64,000 nt of DNA from contig JAJDEU010000052.1 in NCBI GenBank assembly GCA_029259635.1, positions 186,001 to 250,000 of the forward strand. Reading direction: 5' to 3'. The notes below the pieces were generated by a model that saw only the letters and a program-made list of their open reading frames with translations, made no database searches and was not told where the DNA came from. This document shows positions 27,298 to 37,448 of this stretch, piece by piece. The first letter of the stretch is position 1, and the number at the start of each line of letters is the position of its first letter. A program made the position numbers and the translations under genes. The DNA is from Planctomycetota bacterium. GTDB lineage: Bacteria > Planctomycetota > UBA1135 > GCA-002686595.

Positions 27298-30129
27298 ATG
27301 GACTGGGATCAGATAACGGACAAGCTCGGCTCCTTCGGCGAAAACGTCGGGCGTGCGCTGCGCGGAGTTTTTGGCGCTCGCAACGAGCGGATGGTCAAGG
27401 AACTCTCCCCGCTCATTGAGAAGATCAACGAGCTTGAGCCCTGGGCACAGGGGCTCACGAAAGAGGAGCTGCAAGCGGAGACGGCCAGCTTTAAAGCGGC
27501 GCTCGCTGCTGACGAAGTCGAGCACGATGCTTTGATTCCCAAAGCCTTTGCGATGGTGCGCGAGGCCTCGGTGCGGACACTCGGAATGCGGCACTTCGAC
27601 GTGCAATTGGTGGGCGGCATCATCCTGCACCAAGGCTCGATCGCCGAGATGATGACGGGCGAGGGCAAGACCCTCGTCGCAACCCTGCCGCTGTATCTCA
27701 ATGCCCTCGCGGGCCCGTCCTTTCTCGTGACCGTCAACGACTACTTGGCACGTCGTGACGCAAACTGGATGGGACCGGTTTTCGAATACCTCGGTCTGAC
27801 CTACGGTTCGATTCAGGCGAACATGTCGCCGCAAGAGCGACGCGCGGTTTACGCCTGTGACATTGTCTACGGCACGAACAACGAGTTCGGCTTCGATTAC
27901 TTGCGCGACAATATGAAAACGCGCATCGAGGATCAGGTTCAGCGCGTGCTCAAGTACGCCATCATCGACGAGGTGGACTCGATCCTGGTCGATGAGTCGC
28001 GGACGCCGCTGATTATCTCTGGCCCGGCGGAGAAGACGGCGAACAAGTACGCCAAGGCGGACGAAGTCACGCGCGCGCTGGTTCGGGACGAACACTTCGA
28101 AGTCAAGGAGAAGGAGCGCCAGGTGTCGCTGCTCGAAGAGGGCATCGAAGTGGCCGAAGGCTTGATCGGCGTTGGCTCGTTCTATGACGAGGGCAATACC
28201 GACTGGCCGCACTACATCGAAAACTCACTGCGCGCTCATCACCTCTACGAGTGCGACACGGAGTACGTGGTCGAGGAAGGTGAGGTCGTCATCGTCGACG
28301 AGTTCACCGGTCGGAAGATGAACGGGCGGCGCTGGTCGGATGGATTGCATCAGGCGGTGGAGACCAAGGAAGGTCTGCAAGTCCGCGATGAAAACCAGAC
28401 CATGGCGACGATCACCTTCCAGAACTACTTCCGGCTCTACGAGAAGCTGGCGGGGATGACCGGTACGGCGATTACCGAAGCCGGCGAGTTCAGCAAGGTC
28501 TACGGCTTGGACGTGATTCAGGTCCCGACGCACCTGCCGATCGCCCGGGTGGACAGCAACGATCTCGTCTACCGCACGGAAAAAGAGAAGTGGAGCGCAA
28601 TCGTAGAGGAGCTCGTCGAGCTTCAGAAGGTCGGACAACCGGTGCTGGTTGGCACAACCTCGATCGAGAAGTCGGAGCTGCTCTCGGGCATGCTGAATCG
28701 GCGCGGCGTCGAGCACGAGGTTCTCAACGCTAAGCAGCACGAGCGCGAGGGCAACGTCGTGGCGCTGGCCGGTCAGAAGGGCGCCATTACGGTCTCGACC
28801 AACATGGCCGGTCGAGGCACGGACATTCGCTTGGGCGGAAACTTTGAGTGGCGGCTGAACCGCGCCTTGGAGGAGGCCGGGCTTCAGCTTGGCGATGAAG
28901 AGCGCCTGGCTGAGATCGATGCGGTGCGTGACAAGGTACGCGCACAGTGCGACGCGGACGAAGCGGAAGTGAAGGCGCTCGGCGGGCTCTTCGTGCTCGG
29001 TACAGAACGGCACGAGGCGCGGCGCATCGACAATCAGCTGCGCGGTCGTTCAGGACGGCAGGGTGACCCGGGCGAGACGCGCTTCTATCTGTCGTTGCAG
29101 GACGACTTGATGCGGCGCTTCTATCGCGACTGGGTCGCGAACTTCATGGAGAAGCTCGGCATGACCGAGGGCCAGGCGATCGAGTCGCCGATGGTCTCGC
29201 GCGCGATCATGAAGGCTCAGAAGAAGGTCGAGGACTATCACTTCGAGATTCGAAAGAGCTTGCTCGAGTACGACGAGGTGATGGACGAGCAGCGCAAGAC
29301 GATCTACGGAGTGCGACAGGAAGTGCTCGAGATGGAAGGCGTCAAGGAGAAGACGGCTGAGATGCTGCGGTCGACGACGGAGCGGGCAGCGTCCGTGCAT
29401 GTCGGAGATCCGGAGGGACTGCAGGGTTGGGTTCAAAAGACCTTCGACCTGGAGCTCTCAGAGGAGCTCGCGAAGACGGCGACGGAGAAGGGCGGCGACG
29501 CAGCGGGCGCGATCGACGTGGTCTTGCAGCGACACGAGGATCGCGAAAAGGACCTCGGCGAGGAGCTGGCGCGGCAGGTTGAGCGCTACTTGCTGCTCGA
29601 GACGATCGATAGCCGCTGGAAGGATCACCTGTATGCGATCGACCAACTCAAAGCGGGTATCGGGCTGCGGGGTTACGCGCAGAAGGATCCGAAGAACGAG
29701 TACAAGGCCGAGGGTTTCGCGCTGTTCCAGAAGTTGCTTGAGGCTGTCGAAGATCAAGTCTCGAGCTTGATCCTGCGCGTGCAAGTGCGGCGCCCGGAGG
29801 AGGGCACCGAGTCGAACTTCGCTTCTCCTCGCCAGGTCATGGGCGGGGGAACGGCCAGCCATCCCCAGCTCGGAAGTCCTGGAGCGGGGCAACCCTCGCG
29901 ACGCGCGGGCGGGGTGCCGCCGTCGAAAGCGTTCGATGCGGATAAGTACCAGAACATGTTGGCCGACCGTGAGGCCAAGAAGAAGGCGGCTGAAGAGGCC
30001 AGCCGGAAGCGCGCGGAGGCACCGAAGCCGGCGCAAGAGAGCAATCCCTATACGGGCGTCGGGCGAAACGACGAGTGTCCTTGTGGGAGCGGCAAGAAGT
30101 TCAAGAAGTGCCACGGCAAGGCGTCGTGA
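27298..30129 (+). CDS. secA: Preprotein translocase ATPase SecA
   Basis: 943 residues from ATG 27298, which starts MDWDQITDKLGSFGENVGRALRG, a normal SecA N-terminus. Walker A TGEGKT is near 120-125, followed by DEVDSILVDESRTPL and TNMAGRGTDI. The helical scaffold and wing region are complete. The C-terminus ends in a SEC-C zinc-binding tail with CPCGSGKKFKKCH, used for SecB/lipid contacts. It drives export through SecYEG. waaA follows after 3 bases. Confidence 0.97.
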   Translation: MDWDQITDKLGSFGENVGRALRGVFGARNERMVKELSPLIEKINELEPWAQGLTKEELQAETASFKAALAADEVEHDALIPKAFAMVREASVRTLGMRHFDVQLVGGIILHQGSIAEMMTGEGKTLVATLPLYLNALAGPSFLVTVNDYLARRDANWMGPVFEYLGLTYGSIQANMSPQERRAVYACDIVYGTNNEFGFDYLRDNMKTRIEDQVQRVLKYAIIDEVDSILVDESRTPLIISGPAEKTANKYAKADEVTRALVRDEHFEVKEKERQVSLLEEGIEVAEGLIGVGSFYDEGNTDWPHYIENSLRAHHLYECDTEYVVEEGEVVIVDEFTGRKMNGRRWSDGLHQAVETKEGLQVRDENQTMATITFQNYFRLYEKLAGMTGTAITEAGEFSKVYGLDVIQVPTHLPIARVDSNDLVYRTEKEKWSAIVEELVELQKVGQPVLVGTTSIEKSELLSGMLNRRGVEHEVLNAKQHEREGNVVALAGQKGAITVSTNMAGRGTDIRLGGNFEWRLNRALEEAGLQLGDEERLAEIDAVRDKVRAQCDADEAEVKALGGLFVLGTERHEARRIDNQLRGRSGRQGDPGETRFYLSLQDDLMRRFYRDWVANFMEKLGMTEGQAIESPMVSRAIMKAQKKVEDYHFEIRKSLLEYDEVMDEQRKTIYGVRQEVLEMEGVKEKTAEMLRSTTERAASVHVGDPEGLQGWVQKTFDLELSEELAKTATEKGGDAAGAIDVVLQRHEDREKDLGEELARQVERYLLLETIDSRWKDHLYAIDQLKAGIGLRGYAQKDPKNEYKAEGFALFQKLLEAVEDQVSSLILRVQVRRPEEGTESNFASPRQVMGGGTASHPQLGSPGAGQPSRRAGGVPPSKAFDADKYQNMLADREAKKKAAEEASRKRAEAPKPAQESNPYTGVGRNDECPCGSGKKFKKCHGKAS

Positions 30130-30132
30130 CCC

Positions 30133-31500
30133 GTGCCCGACGAGTCCACGCTACGCCCGCTCGACGGCTTTCCGCCGCCGATATGTAGCGATCCCAATTC
30201 GGGGCCGCTGCGGGTGGCGATGCACCTGGGCTACGACCTGGCCTGGCTACTCGCCGCTGTGCTCGGAAGCCCGTGGTTGATCTGGAAGAGCCTCCGGACG
30301 AGGGGTTTTGCAGAGATGGTCATCGACCGATCGTGGTTCGGTTTACCGCCCAAGAACGCGGGACCCGGCCGTAAAAGAATTCTCCTGCACGGTGTCTCCG
30401 TCGGAGAAGTCAAGGTCGCCGTCCCGCTGGTGAAGCTGCTCAGTGAGCGGTATTCGGAATACGAGATCGTGATCAGCACGACGACGAATACCGGAATGGA
30501 TGTCGCACGCAGCGTGCTTCCCGGAGTTCAGCTGGTGCGTTTCCCCGCCGACATCTCCTGGCTCGTGCGCTCTTTTTTGCGTCGAGTTAATCCCAGCTTG
30601 GTCGTCTTGATCGAGCTCGAGATTTGGCCCAACTTCTTGCGCGAAGCCAATCGTGCCGCCGTGCCCGTCGCCGTCGTCAACGGACGTATTACCGAAGGTA
30701 GCCACCGCAAGTATCGTTCGTTCGGGTTGGCGCTGCCTCAGTTTAACCGCATCTCGCTGTTCTGCGTGCAGGGTAACGAGTACGCGAAGCGCTTCCGCGA
30801 TCTCTTCGTCAACCCGGACCGCGTCATGATCACCGGGAACATCAAAGCCGATGGACTTAAGATCGGACCTGTTCCGCCGGGTGATGAGCTCAGCCGGTAT
30901 GCCGCCGTTCGACCGGGGCAGGCTGTCCTGGTGGCGGGCAGTACTCACTTTCCCGAGGAGCGCTGGGTTGTGGAGGCTTGGCGTGAGGCGGTCCCGGATG
31001 CGCGCTTAATCCTGGTTCCGCGTCACCCCACGCGCGTCTCGGAAATCCTCCGCGGGCTCGAGGAGACGGGAGTTCGCCCGCAGCTTCTCTCCTCTCTGCG
31101 GGAGGGGCGCGAAGAAGTCGATGCCACGCGACCGCTGCTGGTGGACACCATCGGTGAACTCGAACGCATCTATGGACTCGCCGACGTCGTGTTCGTGGGC
31201 GGAAGCCTGGTCGACCACGGTGGGCAAAATATGCTGGAGCCCGCCGCCCAAGGGCGCGCCGTGCTCTTTGGCCCGTCGATCGAAAACTTCCAACAGGAAG
31301 CGCGCCTTCTTGAGGAAGCTGGGGCTTGCCGAGTGGTTGCCAACCCGGGTGAACTCGGGGCTAGATTGGGGGAGCTCATCGGGGATCCGGCTCTCCTGGT
31401 GAGGATGTCGAAGGCTGGGCGGGAGGTGGTCGAAGCACAAAAGGGAGCGGCGAGCGCCACCTTGACCGCGCTGTTTGAGCGTTGCTTGCCCGGCGCCTGA
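30133..31500 (+). CDS. waaA: 3-deoxy-D-manno-octulosonic acid (Kdo) transferase
   Basis: 455 residues from GTG 30133, three bases after the secA stop; ATG 30217 would start just at the N-terminal membrane anchor (LGYDLAWLLAAVL). The GT30 fold shows the N-terminal HGVSVGEVKVAVPLVKLL (family HAASVGE motif), ELEIWPN, GNIKADG, and the C-terminal GGSLVDHGGQNMLEPAA sugar-nucleotide site. The enzyme adds Kdo to lipid A precursor on the inner face of the inner membrane and so predicts LPS. Confidence 0.94.
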   Translation: MPDESTLRPLDGFPPPICSDPNSGPLRVAMHLGYDLAWLLAAVLGSPWLIWKSLRTRGFAEMVIDRSWFGLPPKNAGPGRKRILLHGVSVGEVKVAVPLVKLLSERYSEYEIVISTTTNTGMDVARSVLPGVQLVRFPADISWLVRSFLRRVNPSLVVLIELEIWPNFLREANRAAVPVAVVNGRITEGSHRKYRSFGLALPQFNRISLFCVQGNEYAKRFRDLFVNPDRVMITGNIKADGLKIGPVPPGDELSRYAAVRPGQAVLVAGSTHFPEERWVVEAWREAVPDARLILVPRHPTRVSEILRGLEETGVRPQLLSSLREGREEVDATRPLLVDTIGELERIYGLADVVFVGGSLVDHGGQNMLEPAAQGRAVLFGPSIENFQQEARLLEEAGACRVVANPGELGARLGELIGDPALLVRMSKAGREVVEAQKGAASATLTALFERCLPGA

Positions 31501-31525
31501 GGGCTGGACTCCGCCTCGAACCGCC

Positions 31526-31542
31526 GGCGAATTCGCCTTTTT
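31526..31542 (+). terminator. Intrinsic terminator after waaA
   Basis: GGCG-AATT-CGCC (31526-31537, a perfect palindrome) is followed at once by TTTTT, 26 bases after the waaA stop. The stem is short, so termination may be partial. Confidence 0.5.
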
Positions 31543-31681
31543 GGGCCTCTCCGTTGCTGGGCTCGCCTCGCTCGGCCTCCTTCGGCGACATATCTCTACT
31601 TCTGGATACCTCGATTGGTCGCGATGCGATATGTTTCTTGGTCGCTCGTACCCGAGCGAAACTCATCCCGTACCGCGCACG

Positions 31682-31819
31682 TTGACCTATCGCGCTCATG
31701 GATCCCCCTATGGATGCAAGGATCTTCCCGAAGGGAAGTCATCCTGCGGAAGGCGGGGAACGATCAACGATCCCGAGAGCCCAGCTCTCGCAGGGTCCAG
31801 CCACAACTACAATTTCTAG
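31682..31819 (+). promoter_or_regulatory. Hairpin-rich metK leader
   Basis: The gap from waaA to metK is 319 bases and gene-free. Near metK it contains CTTCCC-GAA-GGGAAG (31724-31738) and CGAGAGC-CCA-GCTCTCG (31774-31790), the latter extended by ATCC/GGGT flanks, 30 bases before the ATG. TTGACC at 31682 and TATGGA at 31709 are promoter-like but 21 bases apart. No known SAM riboswitch signature was recognised; regulation through the hairpins is inference. Confidence 0.4.
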
Positions 31820-32983
<1,164 letters not shown>

Positions 32984-32990
32984 GCGCTCT

Positions 32991-33006
32991 ACCGACGACA
33001 GTCGGT
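32991..33006 (+). repeat. Hairpin just after metK
   Basis: ACCGAC (32991-32996), loop GACA, GTCGGT (33001-33006): a perfect 6-bp stem 8 bases behind the metK stop, without a T run. Confidence 0.4.
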
Positions 33007-33038
33007 CTGATCGGCTCTCAAACTCCACGACATCTAAC

Positions 33039-33075
33039 TCGGGCGTCCTCCAGCGATCAGCTGGGAGGCGCCCGA
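33039..33075 (+). terminator. Long hairpin between metK and the pseudopilin gene
   Basis: TCGGGCG-T-CCTCC-AGC (33039-33054) pairs with the arm at 33059-33075 (ends GGCGCCCGA), about 15 bp with one bulge on each side and a GATC loop. No T tract follows, so it is either a non-canonical terminator of metK or a protein/RNA structure. Confidence 0.4.
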
Positions 33076-33151
33076 ATTCGTAACCGGAGGCAGTCCCGGA
33101 CCTAGTTCAGGCCAGGAGAATCTCATTCGCACCATGGGCTCTCCGGGTCGG

Positions 33152-33161
33152 CTGCTATAGT
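33152..33161 (+). promoter_or_regulatory. Extended -10 element before the pseudopilin gene
   Basis: TGCTATAGT (33153-33161) is an extended -10 (TGn plus TATAGT, 5 of 6). No -35 is visible. It lies about 48 bases before the ATG at 33210. Confidence 0.35.
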
Positions 33162-33209
33162 CCGCACAGGCCGCACGATCCCCCTCCATTCGATTTCGCA
33201 CGCCGACCC

Positions 33210-33863
33210 ATGATTAAAGCGCACGTCCGTCGCTCTGCCGCCGCCCTTCGACGCGGCTTCACTCTGATCGAGATCCTGGCCGTCATGGCGATCATCCTGA
33301 TCTTGACCTGGTTTCTGCTTCCCAACATCGTCGACGCCTACGACATGGCGGAAGTGCGATCCTGTTCCACCAACATGGGGCAGATCTATGCCGGAATGGT
33401 GCACTACAAGGCGAAGTACGAGCACATTCCCGAATCGAGTGGAGTGGGTTTCTTCGCCGAACTCATGAGTCGTGGGGCCATGAGCAACACGACGACCAAC
33501 GCGCGTCGTCTGACCTGTCCGGCCGTCGACACGGGCTCGCTCTCCATTCGCGATCTCGATCCAGGAGAGTGGTGGATGGATCTCGATGAGCTCGACGGCA
33601 CGTGGTCGAGCTATGCGGGCCGGGACATCGATCGATTCCCCCTGCGGAAATTCCTCGGGGATGGGAAAGAGCCGCTGATGGCCGACGACAACGACGGTGG
33701 AATGAACCACGCGACGACGACCAATGTGCTCTATTCGGACGGGTCCGTTCGCACCTTCGAGCTCTTCAAGCTGCGCGAGGACGGGCTCATCGGAGAGCAG
33801 GAGGACCTCCTGGTCGGCCCCGATTCGCCCGTTGATGATCTACGGAAATTGAGCCTGGATTGA
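33210..33863 (+). CDS. Type II secretion/pseudopilin-like protein with H-x9-DG tail
   Basis: 217 residues. A short basic leader ends at G16-FTLIE21, the prepilin peptidase site with Glu at mature position 5, followed by the hydrophobic assembly helix. The globular part has Cys52 and Cys105 region cysteines and ends in a NHATTTNVLYSDGSVRTF segment, where His and DG are separated by nine residues. The H-x9-DG pattern is common in the expanded pseudopilin families of planctomycetes and relatives. It stands alone, with no other secretion genes nearby, so its assembly machinery must be encoded elsewhere. Confidence 0.83.
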   Translation: MIKAHVRRSAAALRRGFTLIEILAVMAIILILTWFLLPNIVDAYDMAEVRSCSTNMGQIYAGMVHYKAKYEHIPESSGVGFFAELMSRGAMSNTTTNARRLTCPAVDTGSLSIRDLDPGEWWMDLDELDGTWSSYAGRDIDRFPLRKFLGDGKEPLMADDNDGGMNHATTTNVLYSDGSVRTFELFKLREDGLIGEQEDLLVGPDSPVDDLRKLSLD

Positions 33864-33978
33864 TCCAGGGGCCGAGCCTTCCCGTTCCGCCGGGTAGAGT
33901 TTCGAAGATCCAGTCTTTAAGGTGCTCCCTCTGGCGTGCGCCCGAAGCTGACCGGAATACCAGCCCCCAACCTCTCGA

Positions 33979-34890
33979 ATGAAACTTCCCGCGCCGATTC
34001 GCACTCTTCGACCTCACCAGTGGTCCAAGAACCTCTTCGTCTTGGCGGCGCTCGGGTTCGCCTACGGAGACCGGAGTGGAGCGGCCGGCTCCGGCGTGGA
34101 CCTGATCGATCTGAAGCGCACCCTGTTCGCCTTCGCGGCCTTCTGTTTGGGCTCGAGCGCGATCTATTTGATCAACGATGTGATGGACGTCGAGAGCGAC
34201 CGCAAGCATCCGACGAAACGCAACCGTCCCATTCCGGCGGGAGAGATCTCGATCCCGTTCGCGATCTTCCTGTCCGTTGCCTGCGCCGCCGGCTCTCTGG
34301 CACTCGCATTTTTTGCCGGTCATGGCTCTCTGCAGGTAATGGGCATCGTCGGTGGCTACATGGCCTTGAACTTGGCCTACAGCATCAAGCTCAAACAACT
34401 CCTGTTGGTCGACGCCTTCTGTATCGCAACGGGCTTTATCTTTCGCGTGCAAGCCGGAGGCCTCGCCGCGGATACCGAGGTCTCGCACTGGCTACTCTTG
34501 TGCACCCTGTTTCTGGCGCTCTTCCTCGCGCTGAACAAACGCCGAGCGGAGATTGCGCTCTTAGGCGAAGATCGAGCCTCACACCGCGCGATCCTGCGCG
34601 AGTACACCTCCGGCTTTCTCGACCAGATCGTCTCGGTTCTCGCGTCGTGCACGATCCTCTGCTACGCGATGTACACCGTGGATGAGCAGACCGTCGCGAA
34701 GTTCGGCGGCGAGAACTATTTGCTCTGGACCGTGCCGTTCGTCGTCTTTGGAATCGGACGCTATCTCTTCATCGTCGATGCTCACCGCGGGGGTGGCAGC
34801 CCGACCAAGATTCTCTTGGGCGGCGACATTCCGTTCTTGGTCAACGGCTTGCTCTGGTTCGCTGCTGTTGCCGCGATCATGCTGCACTAG
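33979..34890 (+). CDS. UbiA-family prenyltransferase (decaprenyl-phosphate phosphoribosyltransferase-like)
   Basis: 303 residues, about eight membrane segments. The first Asp motif is NDVMDVESDRKHPTKRNRP near 65, and RPHQWSKNLFV at the N-terminus is the typical opening of the branch that transfers phosphoribose onto polyprenyl phosphate (Rv3806c-type) rather than of quinone-pathway UbiA. The expected product, polyprenyl-phosphoribose, is a precursor of lipid-linked arabinofuranose. Assignment to this branch rests on motif resemblance. The neighbours do not form an operon with it. Confidence 0.78.
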   Translation: MKLPAPIRTLRPHQWSKNLFVLAALGFAYGDRSGAAGSGVDLIDLKRTLFAFAAFCLGSSAIYLINDVMDVESDRKHPTKRNRPIPAGEISIPFAIFLSVACAAGSLALAFFAGHGSLQVMGIVGGYMALNLAYSIKLKQLLLVDAFCIATGFIFRVQAGGLAADTEVSHWLLLCTLFLALFLALNKRRAEIALLGEDRASHRAILREYTSGFLDQIVSVLASCTILCYAMYTVDEQTVAKFGGENYLLWTVPFVVFGIGRYLFIVDAHRGGGSPTKILLGGDIPFLVNGLLWFAAVAAIMLH

Positions 34891-34941
34891 TTCGCGCTCT
34901 TTTAGCTGCTGAGTACTCGCTTGAGGTCCGCACTTGAGGTG

Positions 34942-36444
34942 CTAGGGCAGTATCGATCGAACGAGGGCGATTCGCGATTGATTGCGTGCTGCCGTTTCGT
35001 CCACGCTCTCAATCGTTCCGGGGGAGGGCAGGAGCTTTTTCCACTGATCTAGCGCGTCCTTTGAGCCCGGTCGCTCGCGTATTTTGTTCTCGGTCAGCCA
35101 CCATCCGAGCGCATCGAAAGAGCTTTTCGGATCGACGCGGCCCGATTCGATCAGTTCACAGAGCAGGCCCGCAGTCTCGTCGCCGGCACCGCAGTATAGA
35201 ATCGATTCGGCAGCGGCTTGACGGAGGTCGAAAGCATGGGAGGCGGCGAGCAGCGGGCGCAGCGCTGCGATCGAATTTGCCATGCCGACGAATCCCAGGG
35301 CTCGTGCGGAAGCGACGCGAAGACCCAGTGGATGTGCGTCGTCGAGGCGGGCTTCTAAAGCTGGCGCCGCATCGGGGTGAGCGACACGTCCGAGCGCTTC
35401 AGCGGCAGTTGGAGCGAGCTCCCTATCAGCGAGCGCCTTGACGAGTTCAGGCCCCGCAACGTGTCCGCGAGCTCCCATTCGGTGCAATGCTTGAGCGCTG
35501 TGAACACGAGTATGTGGACTTGCATCGTGAAGCGCTTGCGCCAGGCACAGCGCCGCCGTTTCACCGAGGCGGGAGAGCACGAAACGCGCGTCATCGACGC
35601 CGCGAAGCTGGAATGCATCCAGTTCATCAATGAGGCGCCAGACCTCCCTCTTGTAGCGATCATCCGTCGGTATTTGGGGTTGATAGGTGGTCTGCATCTG
35701 CGTGCTCCAGGCCCATTGGAGTCCCACTCCATCATCGGCGCCGCCGAGATTGACGAGTTCGTCGCGATCAAAGGGCTTAGCAAGCGCCGCTAGCTCGCGC
35801 GTAGCAATCGAGCGCACCTGTTCTGTCGCTCCGTTCCGAACGAGCTCGCGCAGTCCAACCAAGCCAGAATAGTTTCCGAAGTGGGCGAGCGTCACGGCGA
35901 TCCAAATCACGCTCTCGCCATCGGTCTCATAGCGCAGGCGCTCGATGAGTCTCGGCACGACCCATGCTTGTGTTCCTTGACCCAATCGCCAAGCGCAGTG
36001 AGCCCGAATCCACCCGACGCTTCCGGATTCGGCACCGCGCAGGAGTTGGGCGGAGGAGCGCACGCTGTCGAGGGCGCCGAGGAGTTCGATGGCTGCAGAG
36101 CGCTCACTGTCGTTCGTCGCAGAAGAGCCGAGAACGGCCGCGAGGATGGGGACCGCGCGGTCGCCGAAGGCGACAAGGTCGGAGATCGCGGACTCGCGCA
36201 AGTTGGCCGGCGCGCCGGACAAGAAGGTCACCAGTCCGCGCACTTCTTCTTCGAGTTGACCGCGCTCCTCGCCCTCGGGAATCGAGAGCTCCGGAAGCGC
36301 CAATGCCGCGTCGAGCTTTTCGAGCTCGCGCTTCACGACTTCGGACAGGGGAAACTCGGGTGCGCCTGAGTTAACCGACGATTGTGGTGCGGACGGACTG
36401 CAAGCGGTCAAGCTCAACACGGCAGAGATGACGAGCGCGCGCAT
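34942..36444 (-). CDS. HEAT-repeat lipoprotein, last gene of the iron-importer operon
   Basis: 500 residues. N-terminal signal with lipobox LTAC (Cys15). The rest is built of about 30-residue alpha repeats with the HEAT pattern, for example SDLVAFGDRAVPILAAVLG and VHSAQALHRMGARGHVAGPELVKAL. Such solenoids bind proteins. The ATG at 36444 shares one base with the stop of the multiheme cytochrome gene (TGATG), so translation is coupled and a shared envelope role is likely. No catalytic residues are claimed. Confidence 0.8.
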   Translation of the reverse strand: MRALVISAVLSLTACSPSAPQSSVNSGAPEFPLSEVVKRELEKLDAALALPELSIPEGEERGQLEEEVRGLVTFLSGAPANLRESAISDLVAFGDRAVPILAAVLGSSATNDSERSAAIELLGALDSVRSSAQLLRGAESGSVGWIRAHCAWRLGQGTQAWVVPRLIERLRYETDGESVIWIAVTLAHFGNYSGLVGLRELVRNGATEQVRSIATRELAALAKPFDRDELVNLGGADDGVGLQWAWSTQMQTTYQPQIPTDDRYKREVWRLIDELDAFQLRGVDDARFVLSRLGETAALCLAQALHDASPHTRVHSAQALHRMGARGHVAGPELVKALADRELAPTAAEALGRVAHPDAAPALEARLDDAHPLGLRVASARALGFVGMANSIAALRPLLAASHAFDLRQAAAESILYCGAGDETAGLLCELIESGRVDPKSSFDALGWWLTENKIRERPGSKDALDQWKKLLPSPGTIESVDETAARNQSRIALVRSILP

Positions 36445-37448
36445 CAGAGTTCGACCACCACGCGTTGAACCAAGACGGCTTCGCGTTCGGGATCCGGCGC
36501 TTCGGGGTTCTCGTAGTGAGGCGACCGCTTGTAGAACAATGCGACCTCGATCGAGCCGAGAGCTTCGGGGTCGTCGAGTGGGATTTTTCGCGTCTCATGC
36601 GCGAGGAGTAAGTTGTCCACGATGTCCACTTCAAAGCGATAGGGACTGCGAAAACGATACAGGTGACGCCAGCTCTGTTTCGAATCCTCTTCGGTGCCGA
36701 GCGGACGCCAGAAGATATCCGCGGCTCGCGAGCGTTCGTCGGTCGGGAAGCTGTGCCCGGCGCCGACGTTCTCCAATTCGACGATAATCGTCCCGGCTTC
36801 TCGCGAAGCGCGCAGATCCACCGCCGACTTCAAGAGCTCGAGACTGTTCCCGCCGAGGCATTGATGATTGCGCCCCGCGTTCGAGTCGCCGTTTCGATAG
36901 GGCATGTGACAAGAGAGACAGTCTTCACCGCGCTCGGGCCACTCGGAGGCCTTCCACTGGCGCACGGTTTCGTGCTGGTCGTGACAGCCGGCACAGAACT
37001 CGACTCGCTGCAGCTCGACCCTTTGGACCGGTCGGCACGCGGCATTCGAGTTCGCGATCGTACCCGCCATGCCACCCGGCGAGCCGTCCTCGTTCTCCGG
37101 CAACAGGTGGCAAGCGATGCAGTCCACGCCTTCGACTCGGCGCGATGCTCGCGGCAGTACGCGCTCGCCGATGCCCGACACGAAAATCGGGCGCGGGGCG
37201 TGGCAGTCGATGCAATCTTGATTGGCAAAGTCGTTCGAGAGAGCGCGAACCGCAGGGTTCGTCCAGGCCATCGCGTGTTGTGAGCTCTGCCACTCGTCGT
37301 AGACTTGGGCGTGGCAGTCTTTGCACGAGACTGAACTGTCGAAGGTGCGCGCCGCTTCCGGGGCGGACGGATCGACAAAAACACTGACCGCGAACCAGAG
37401 CCCGAGCGCGAGGCAGAGGCCGCCGAGGAGGACTCGCAGGGAGTTCAT
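36444..37448 (-). CDS. Pentaheme c-type cytochrome, membrane-anchored or exported
   Basis: 334 residues from ATG 37448, which begins a signal anchor (residues 4-24). Five CxxCH haem sites are visible at 42-46, 79-83, 110-114, 152-156 and 177-181, the last four within 105 residues. Extra His (for example in RNHQCLGG) can serve as sixth ligands. The C-terminal 130 residues are a beta-rich domain without haem. The order resembles cytochrome c554/NapC-NrfH-related electron carriers, but no exact family is claimed. The start overlaps the ABC ATPase stop (ATGA), so it is translated with the importer. The role could be electron delivery or metal reduction near the importer (inference). Confidence 0.85.
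   Translation of the reverse strand: MNSLRVLLGGLCLALGLWFAVSVFVDPSAPEAARTFDSSVSCKDCHAQVYDEWQSSQHAMAWTNPAVRALSNDFANQDCIDCHAPRPIFVSGIGERVLPRASRRVEGVDCIACHLLPENEDGSPGGMAGTIANSNAACRPVQRVELQRVEFCAGCHDQHETVRQWKASEWPERGEDCLSCHMPYRNGDSNAGRNHQCLGGNSLELLKSAVDLRASREAGTIIVELENVGAGHSFPTDERSRAADIFWRPLGTEEDSKQSWRHLYRFRSPYRFEVDIVDNLLLAHETRKIPLDDPEALGSIEVALFYKRSPHYENPEAPDPEREAVLVQRVVVEL

Noticed and set aside
31501..31819. Known SAM riboswitch upstream of metK
   Set aside because: I found no match to the usual conserved cores; only unspecific hairpins remain.
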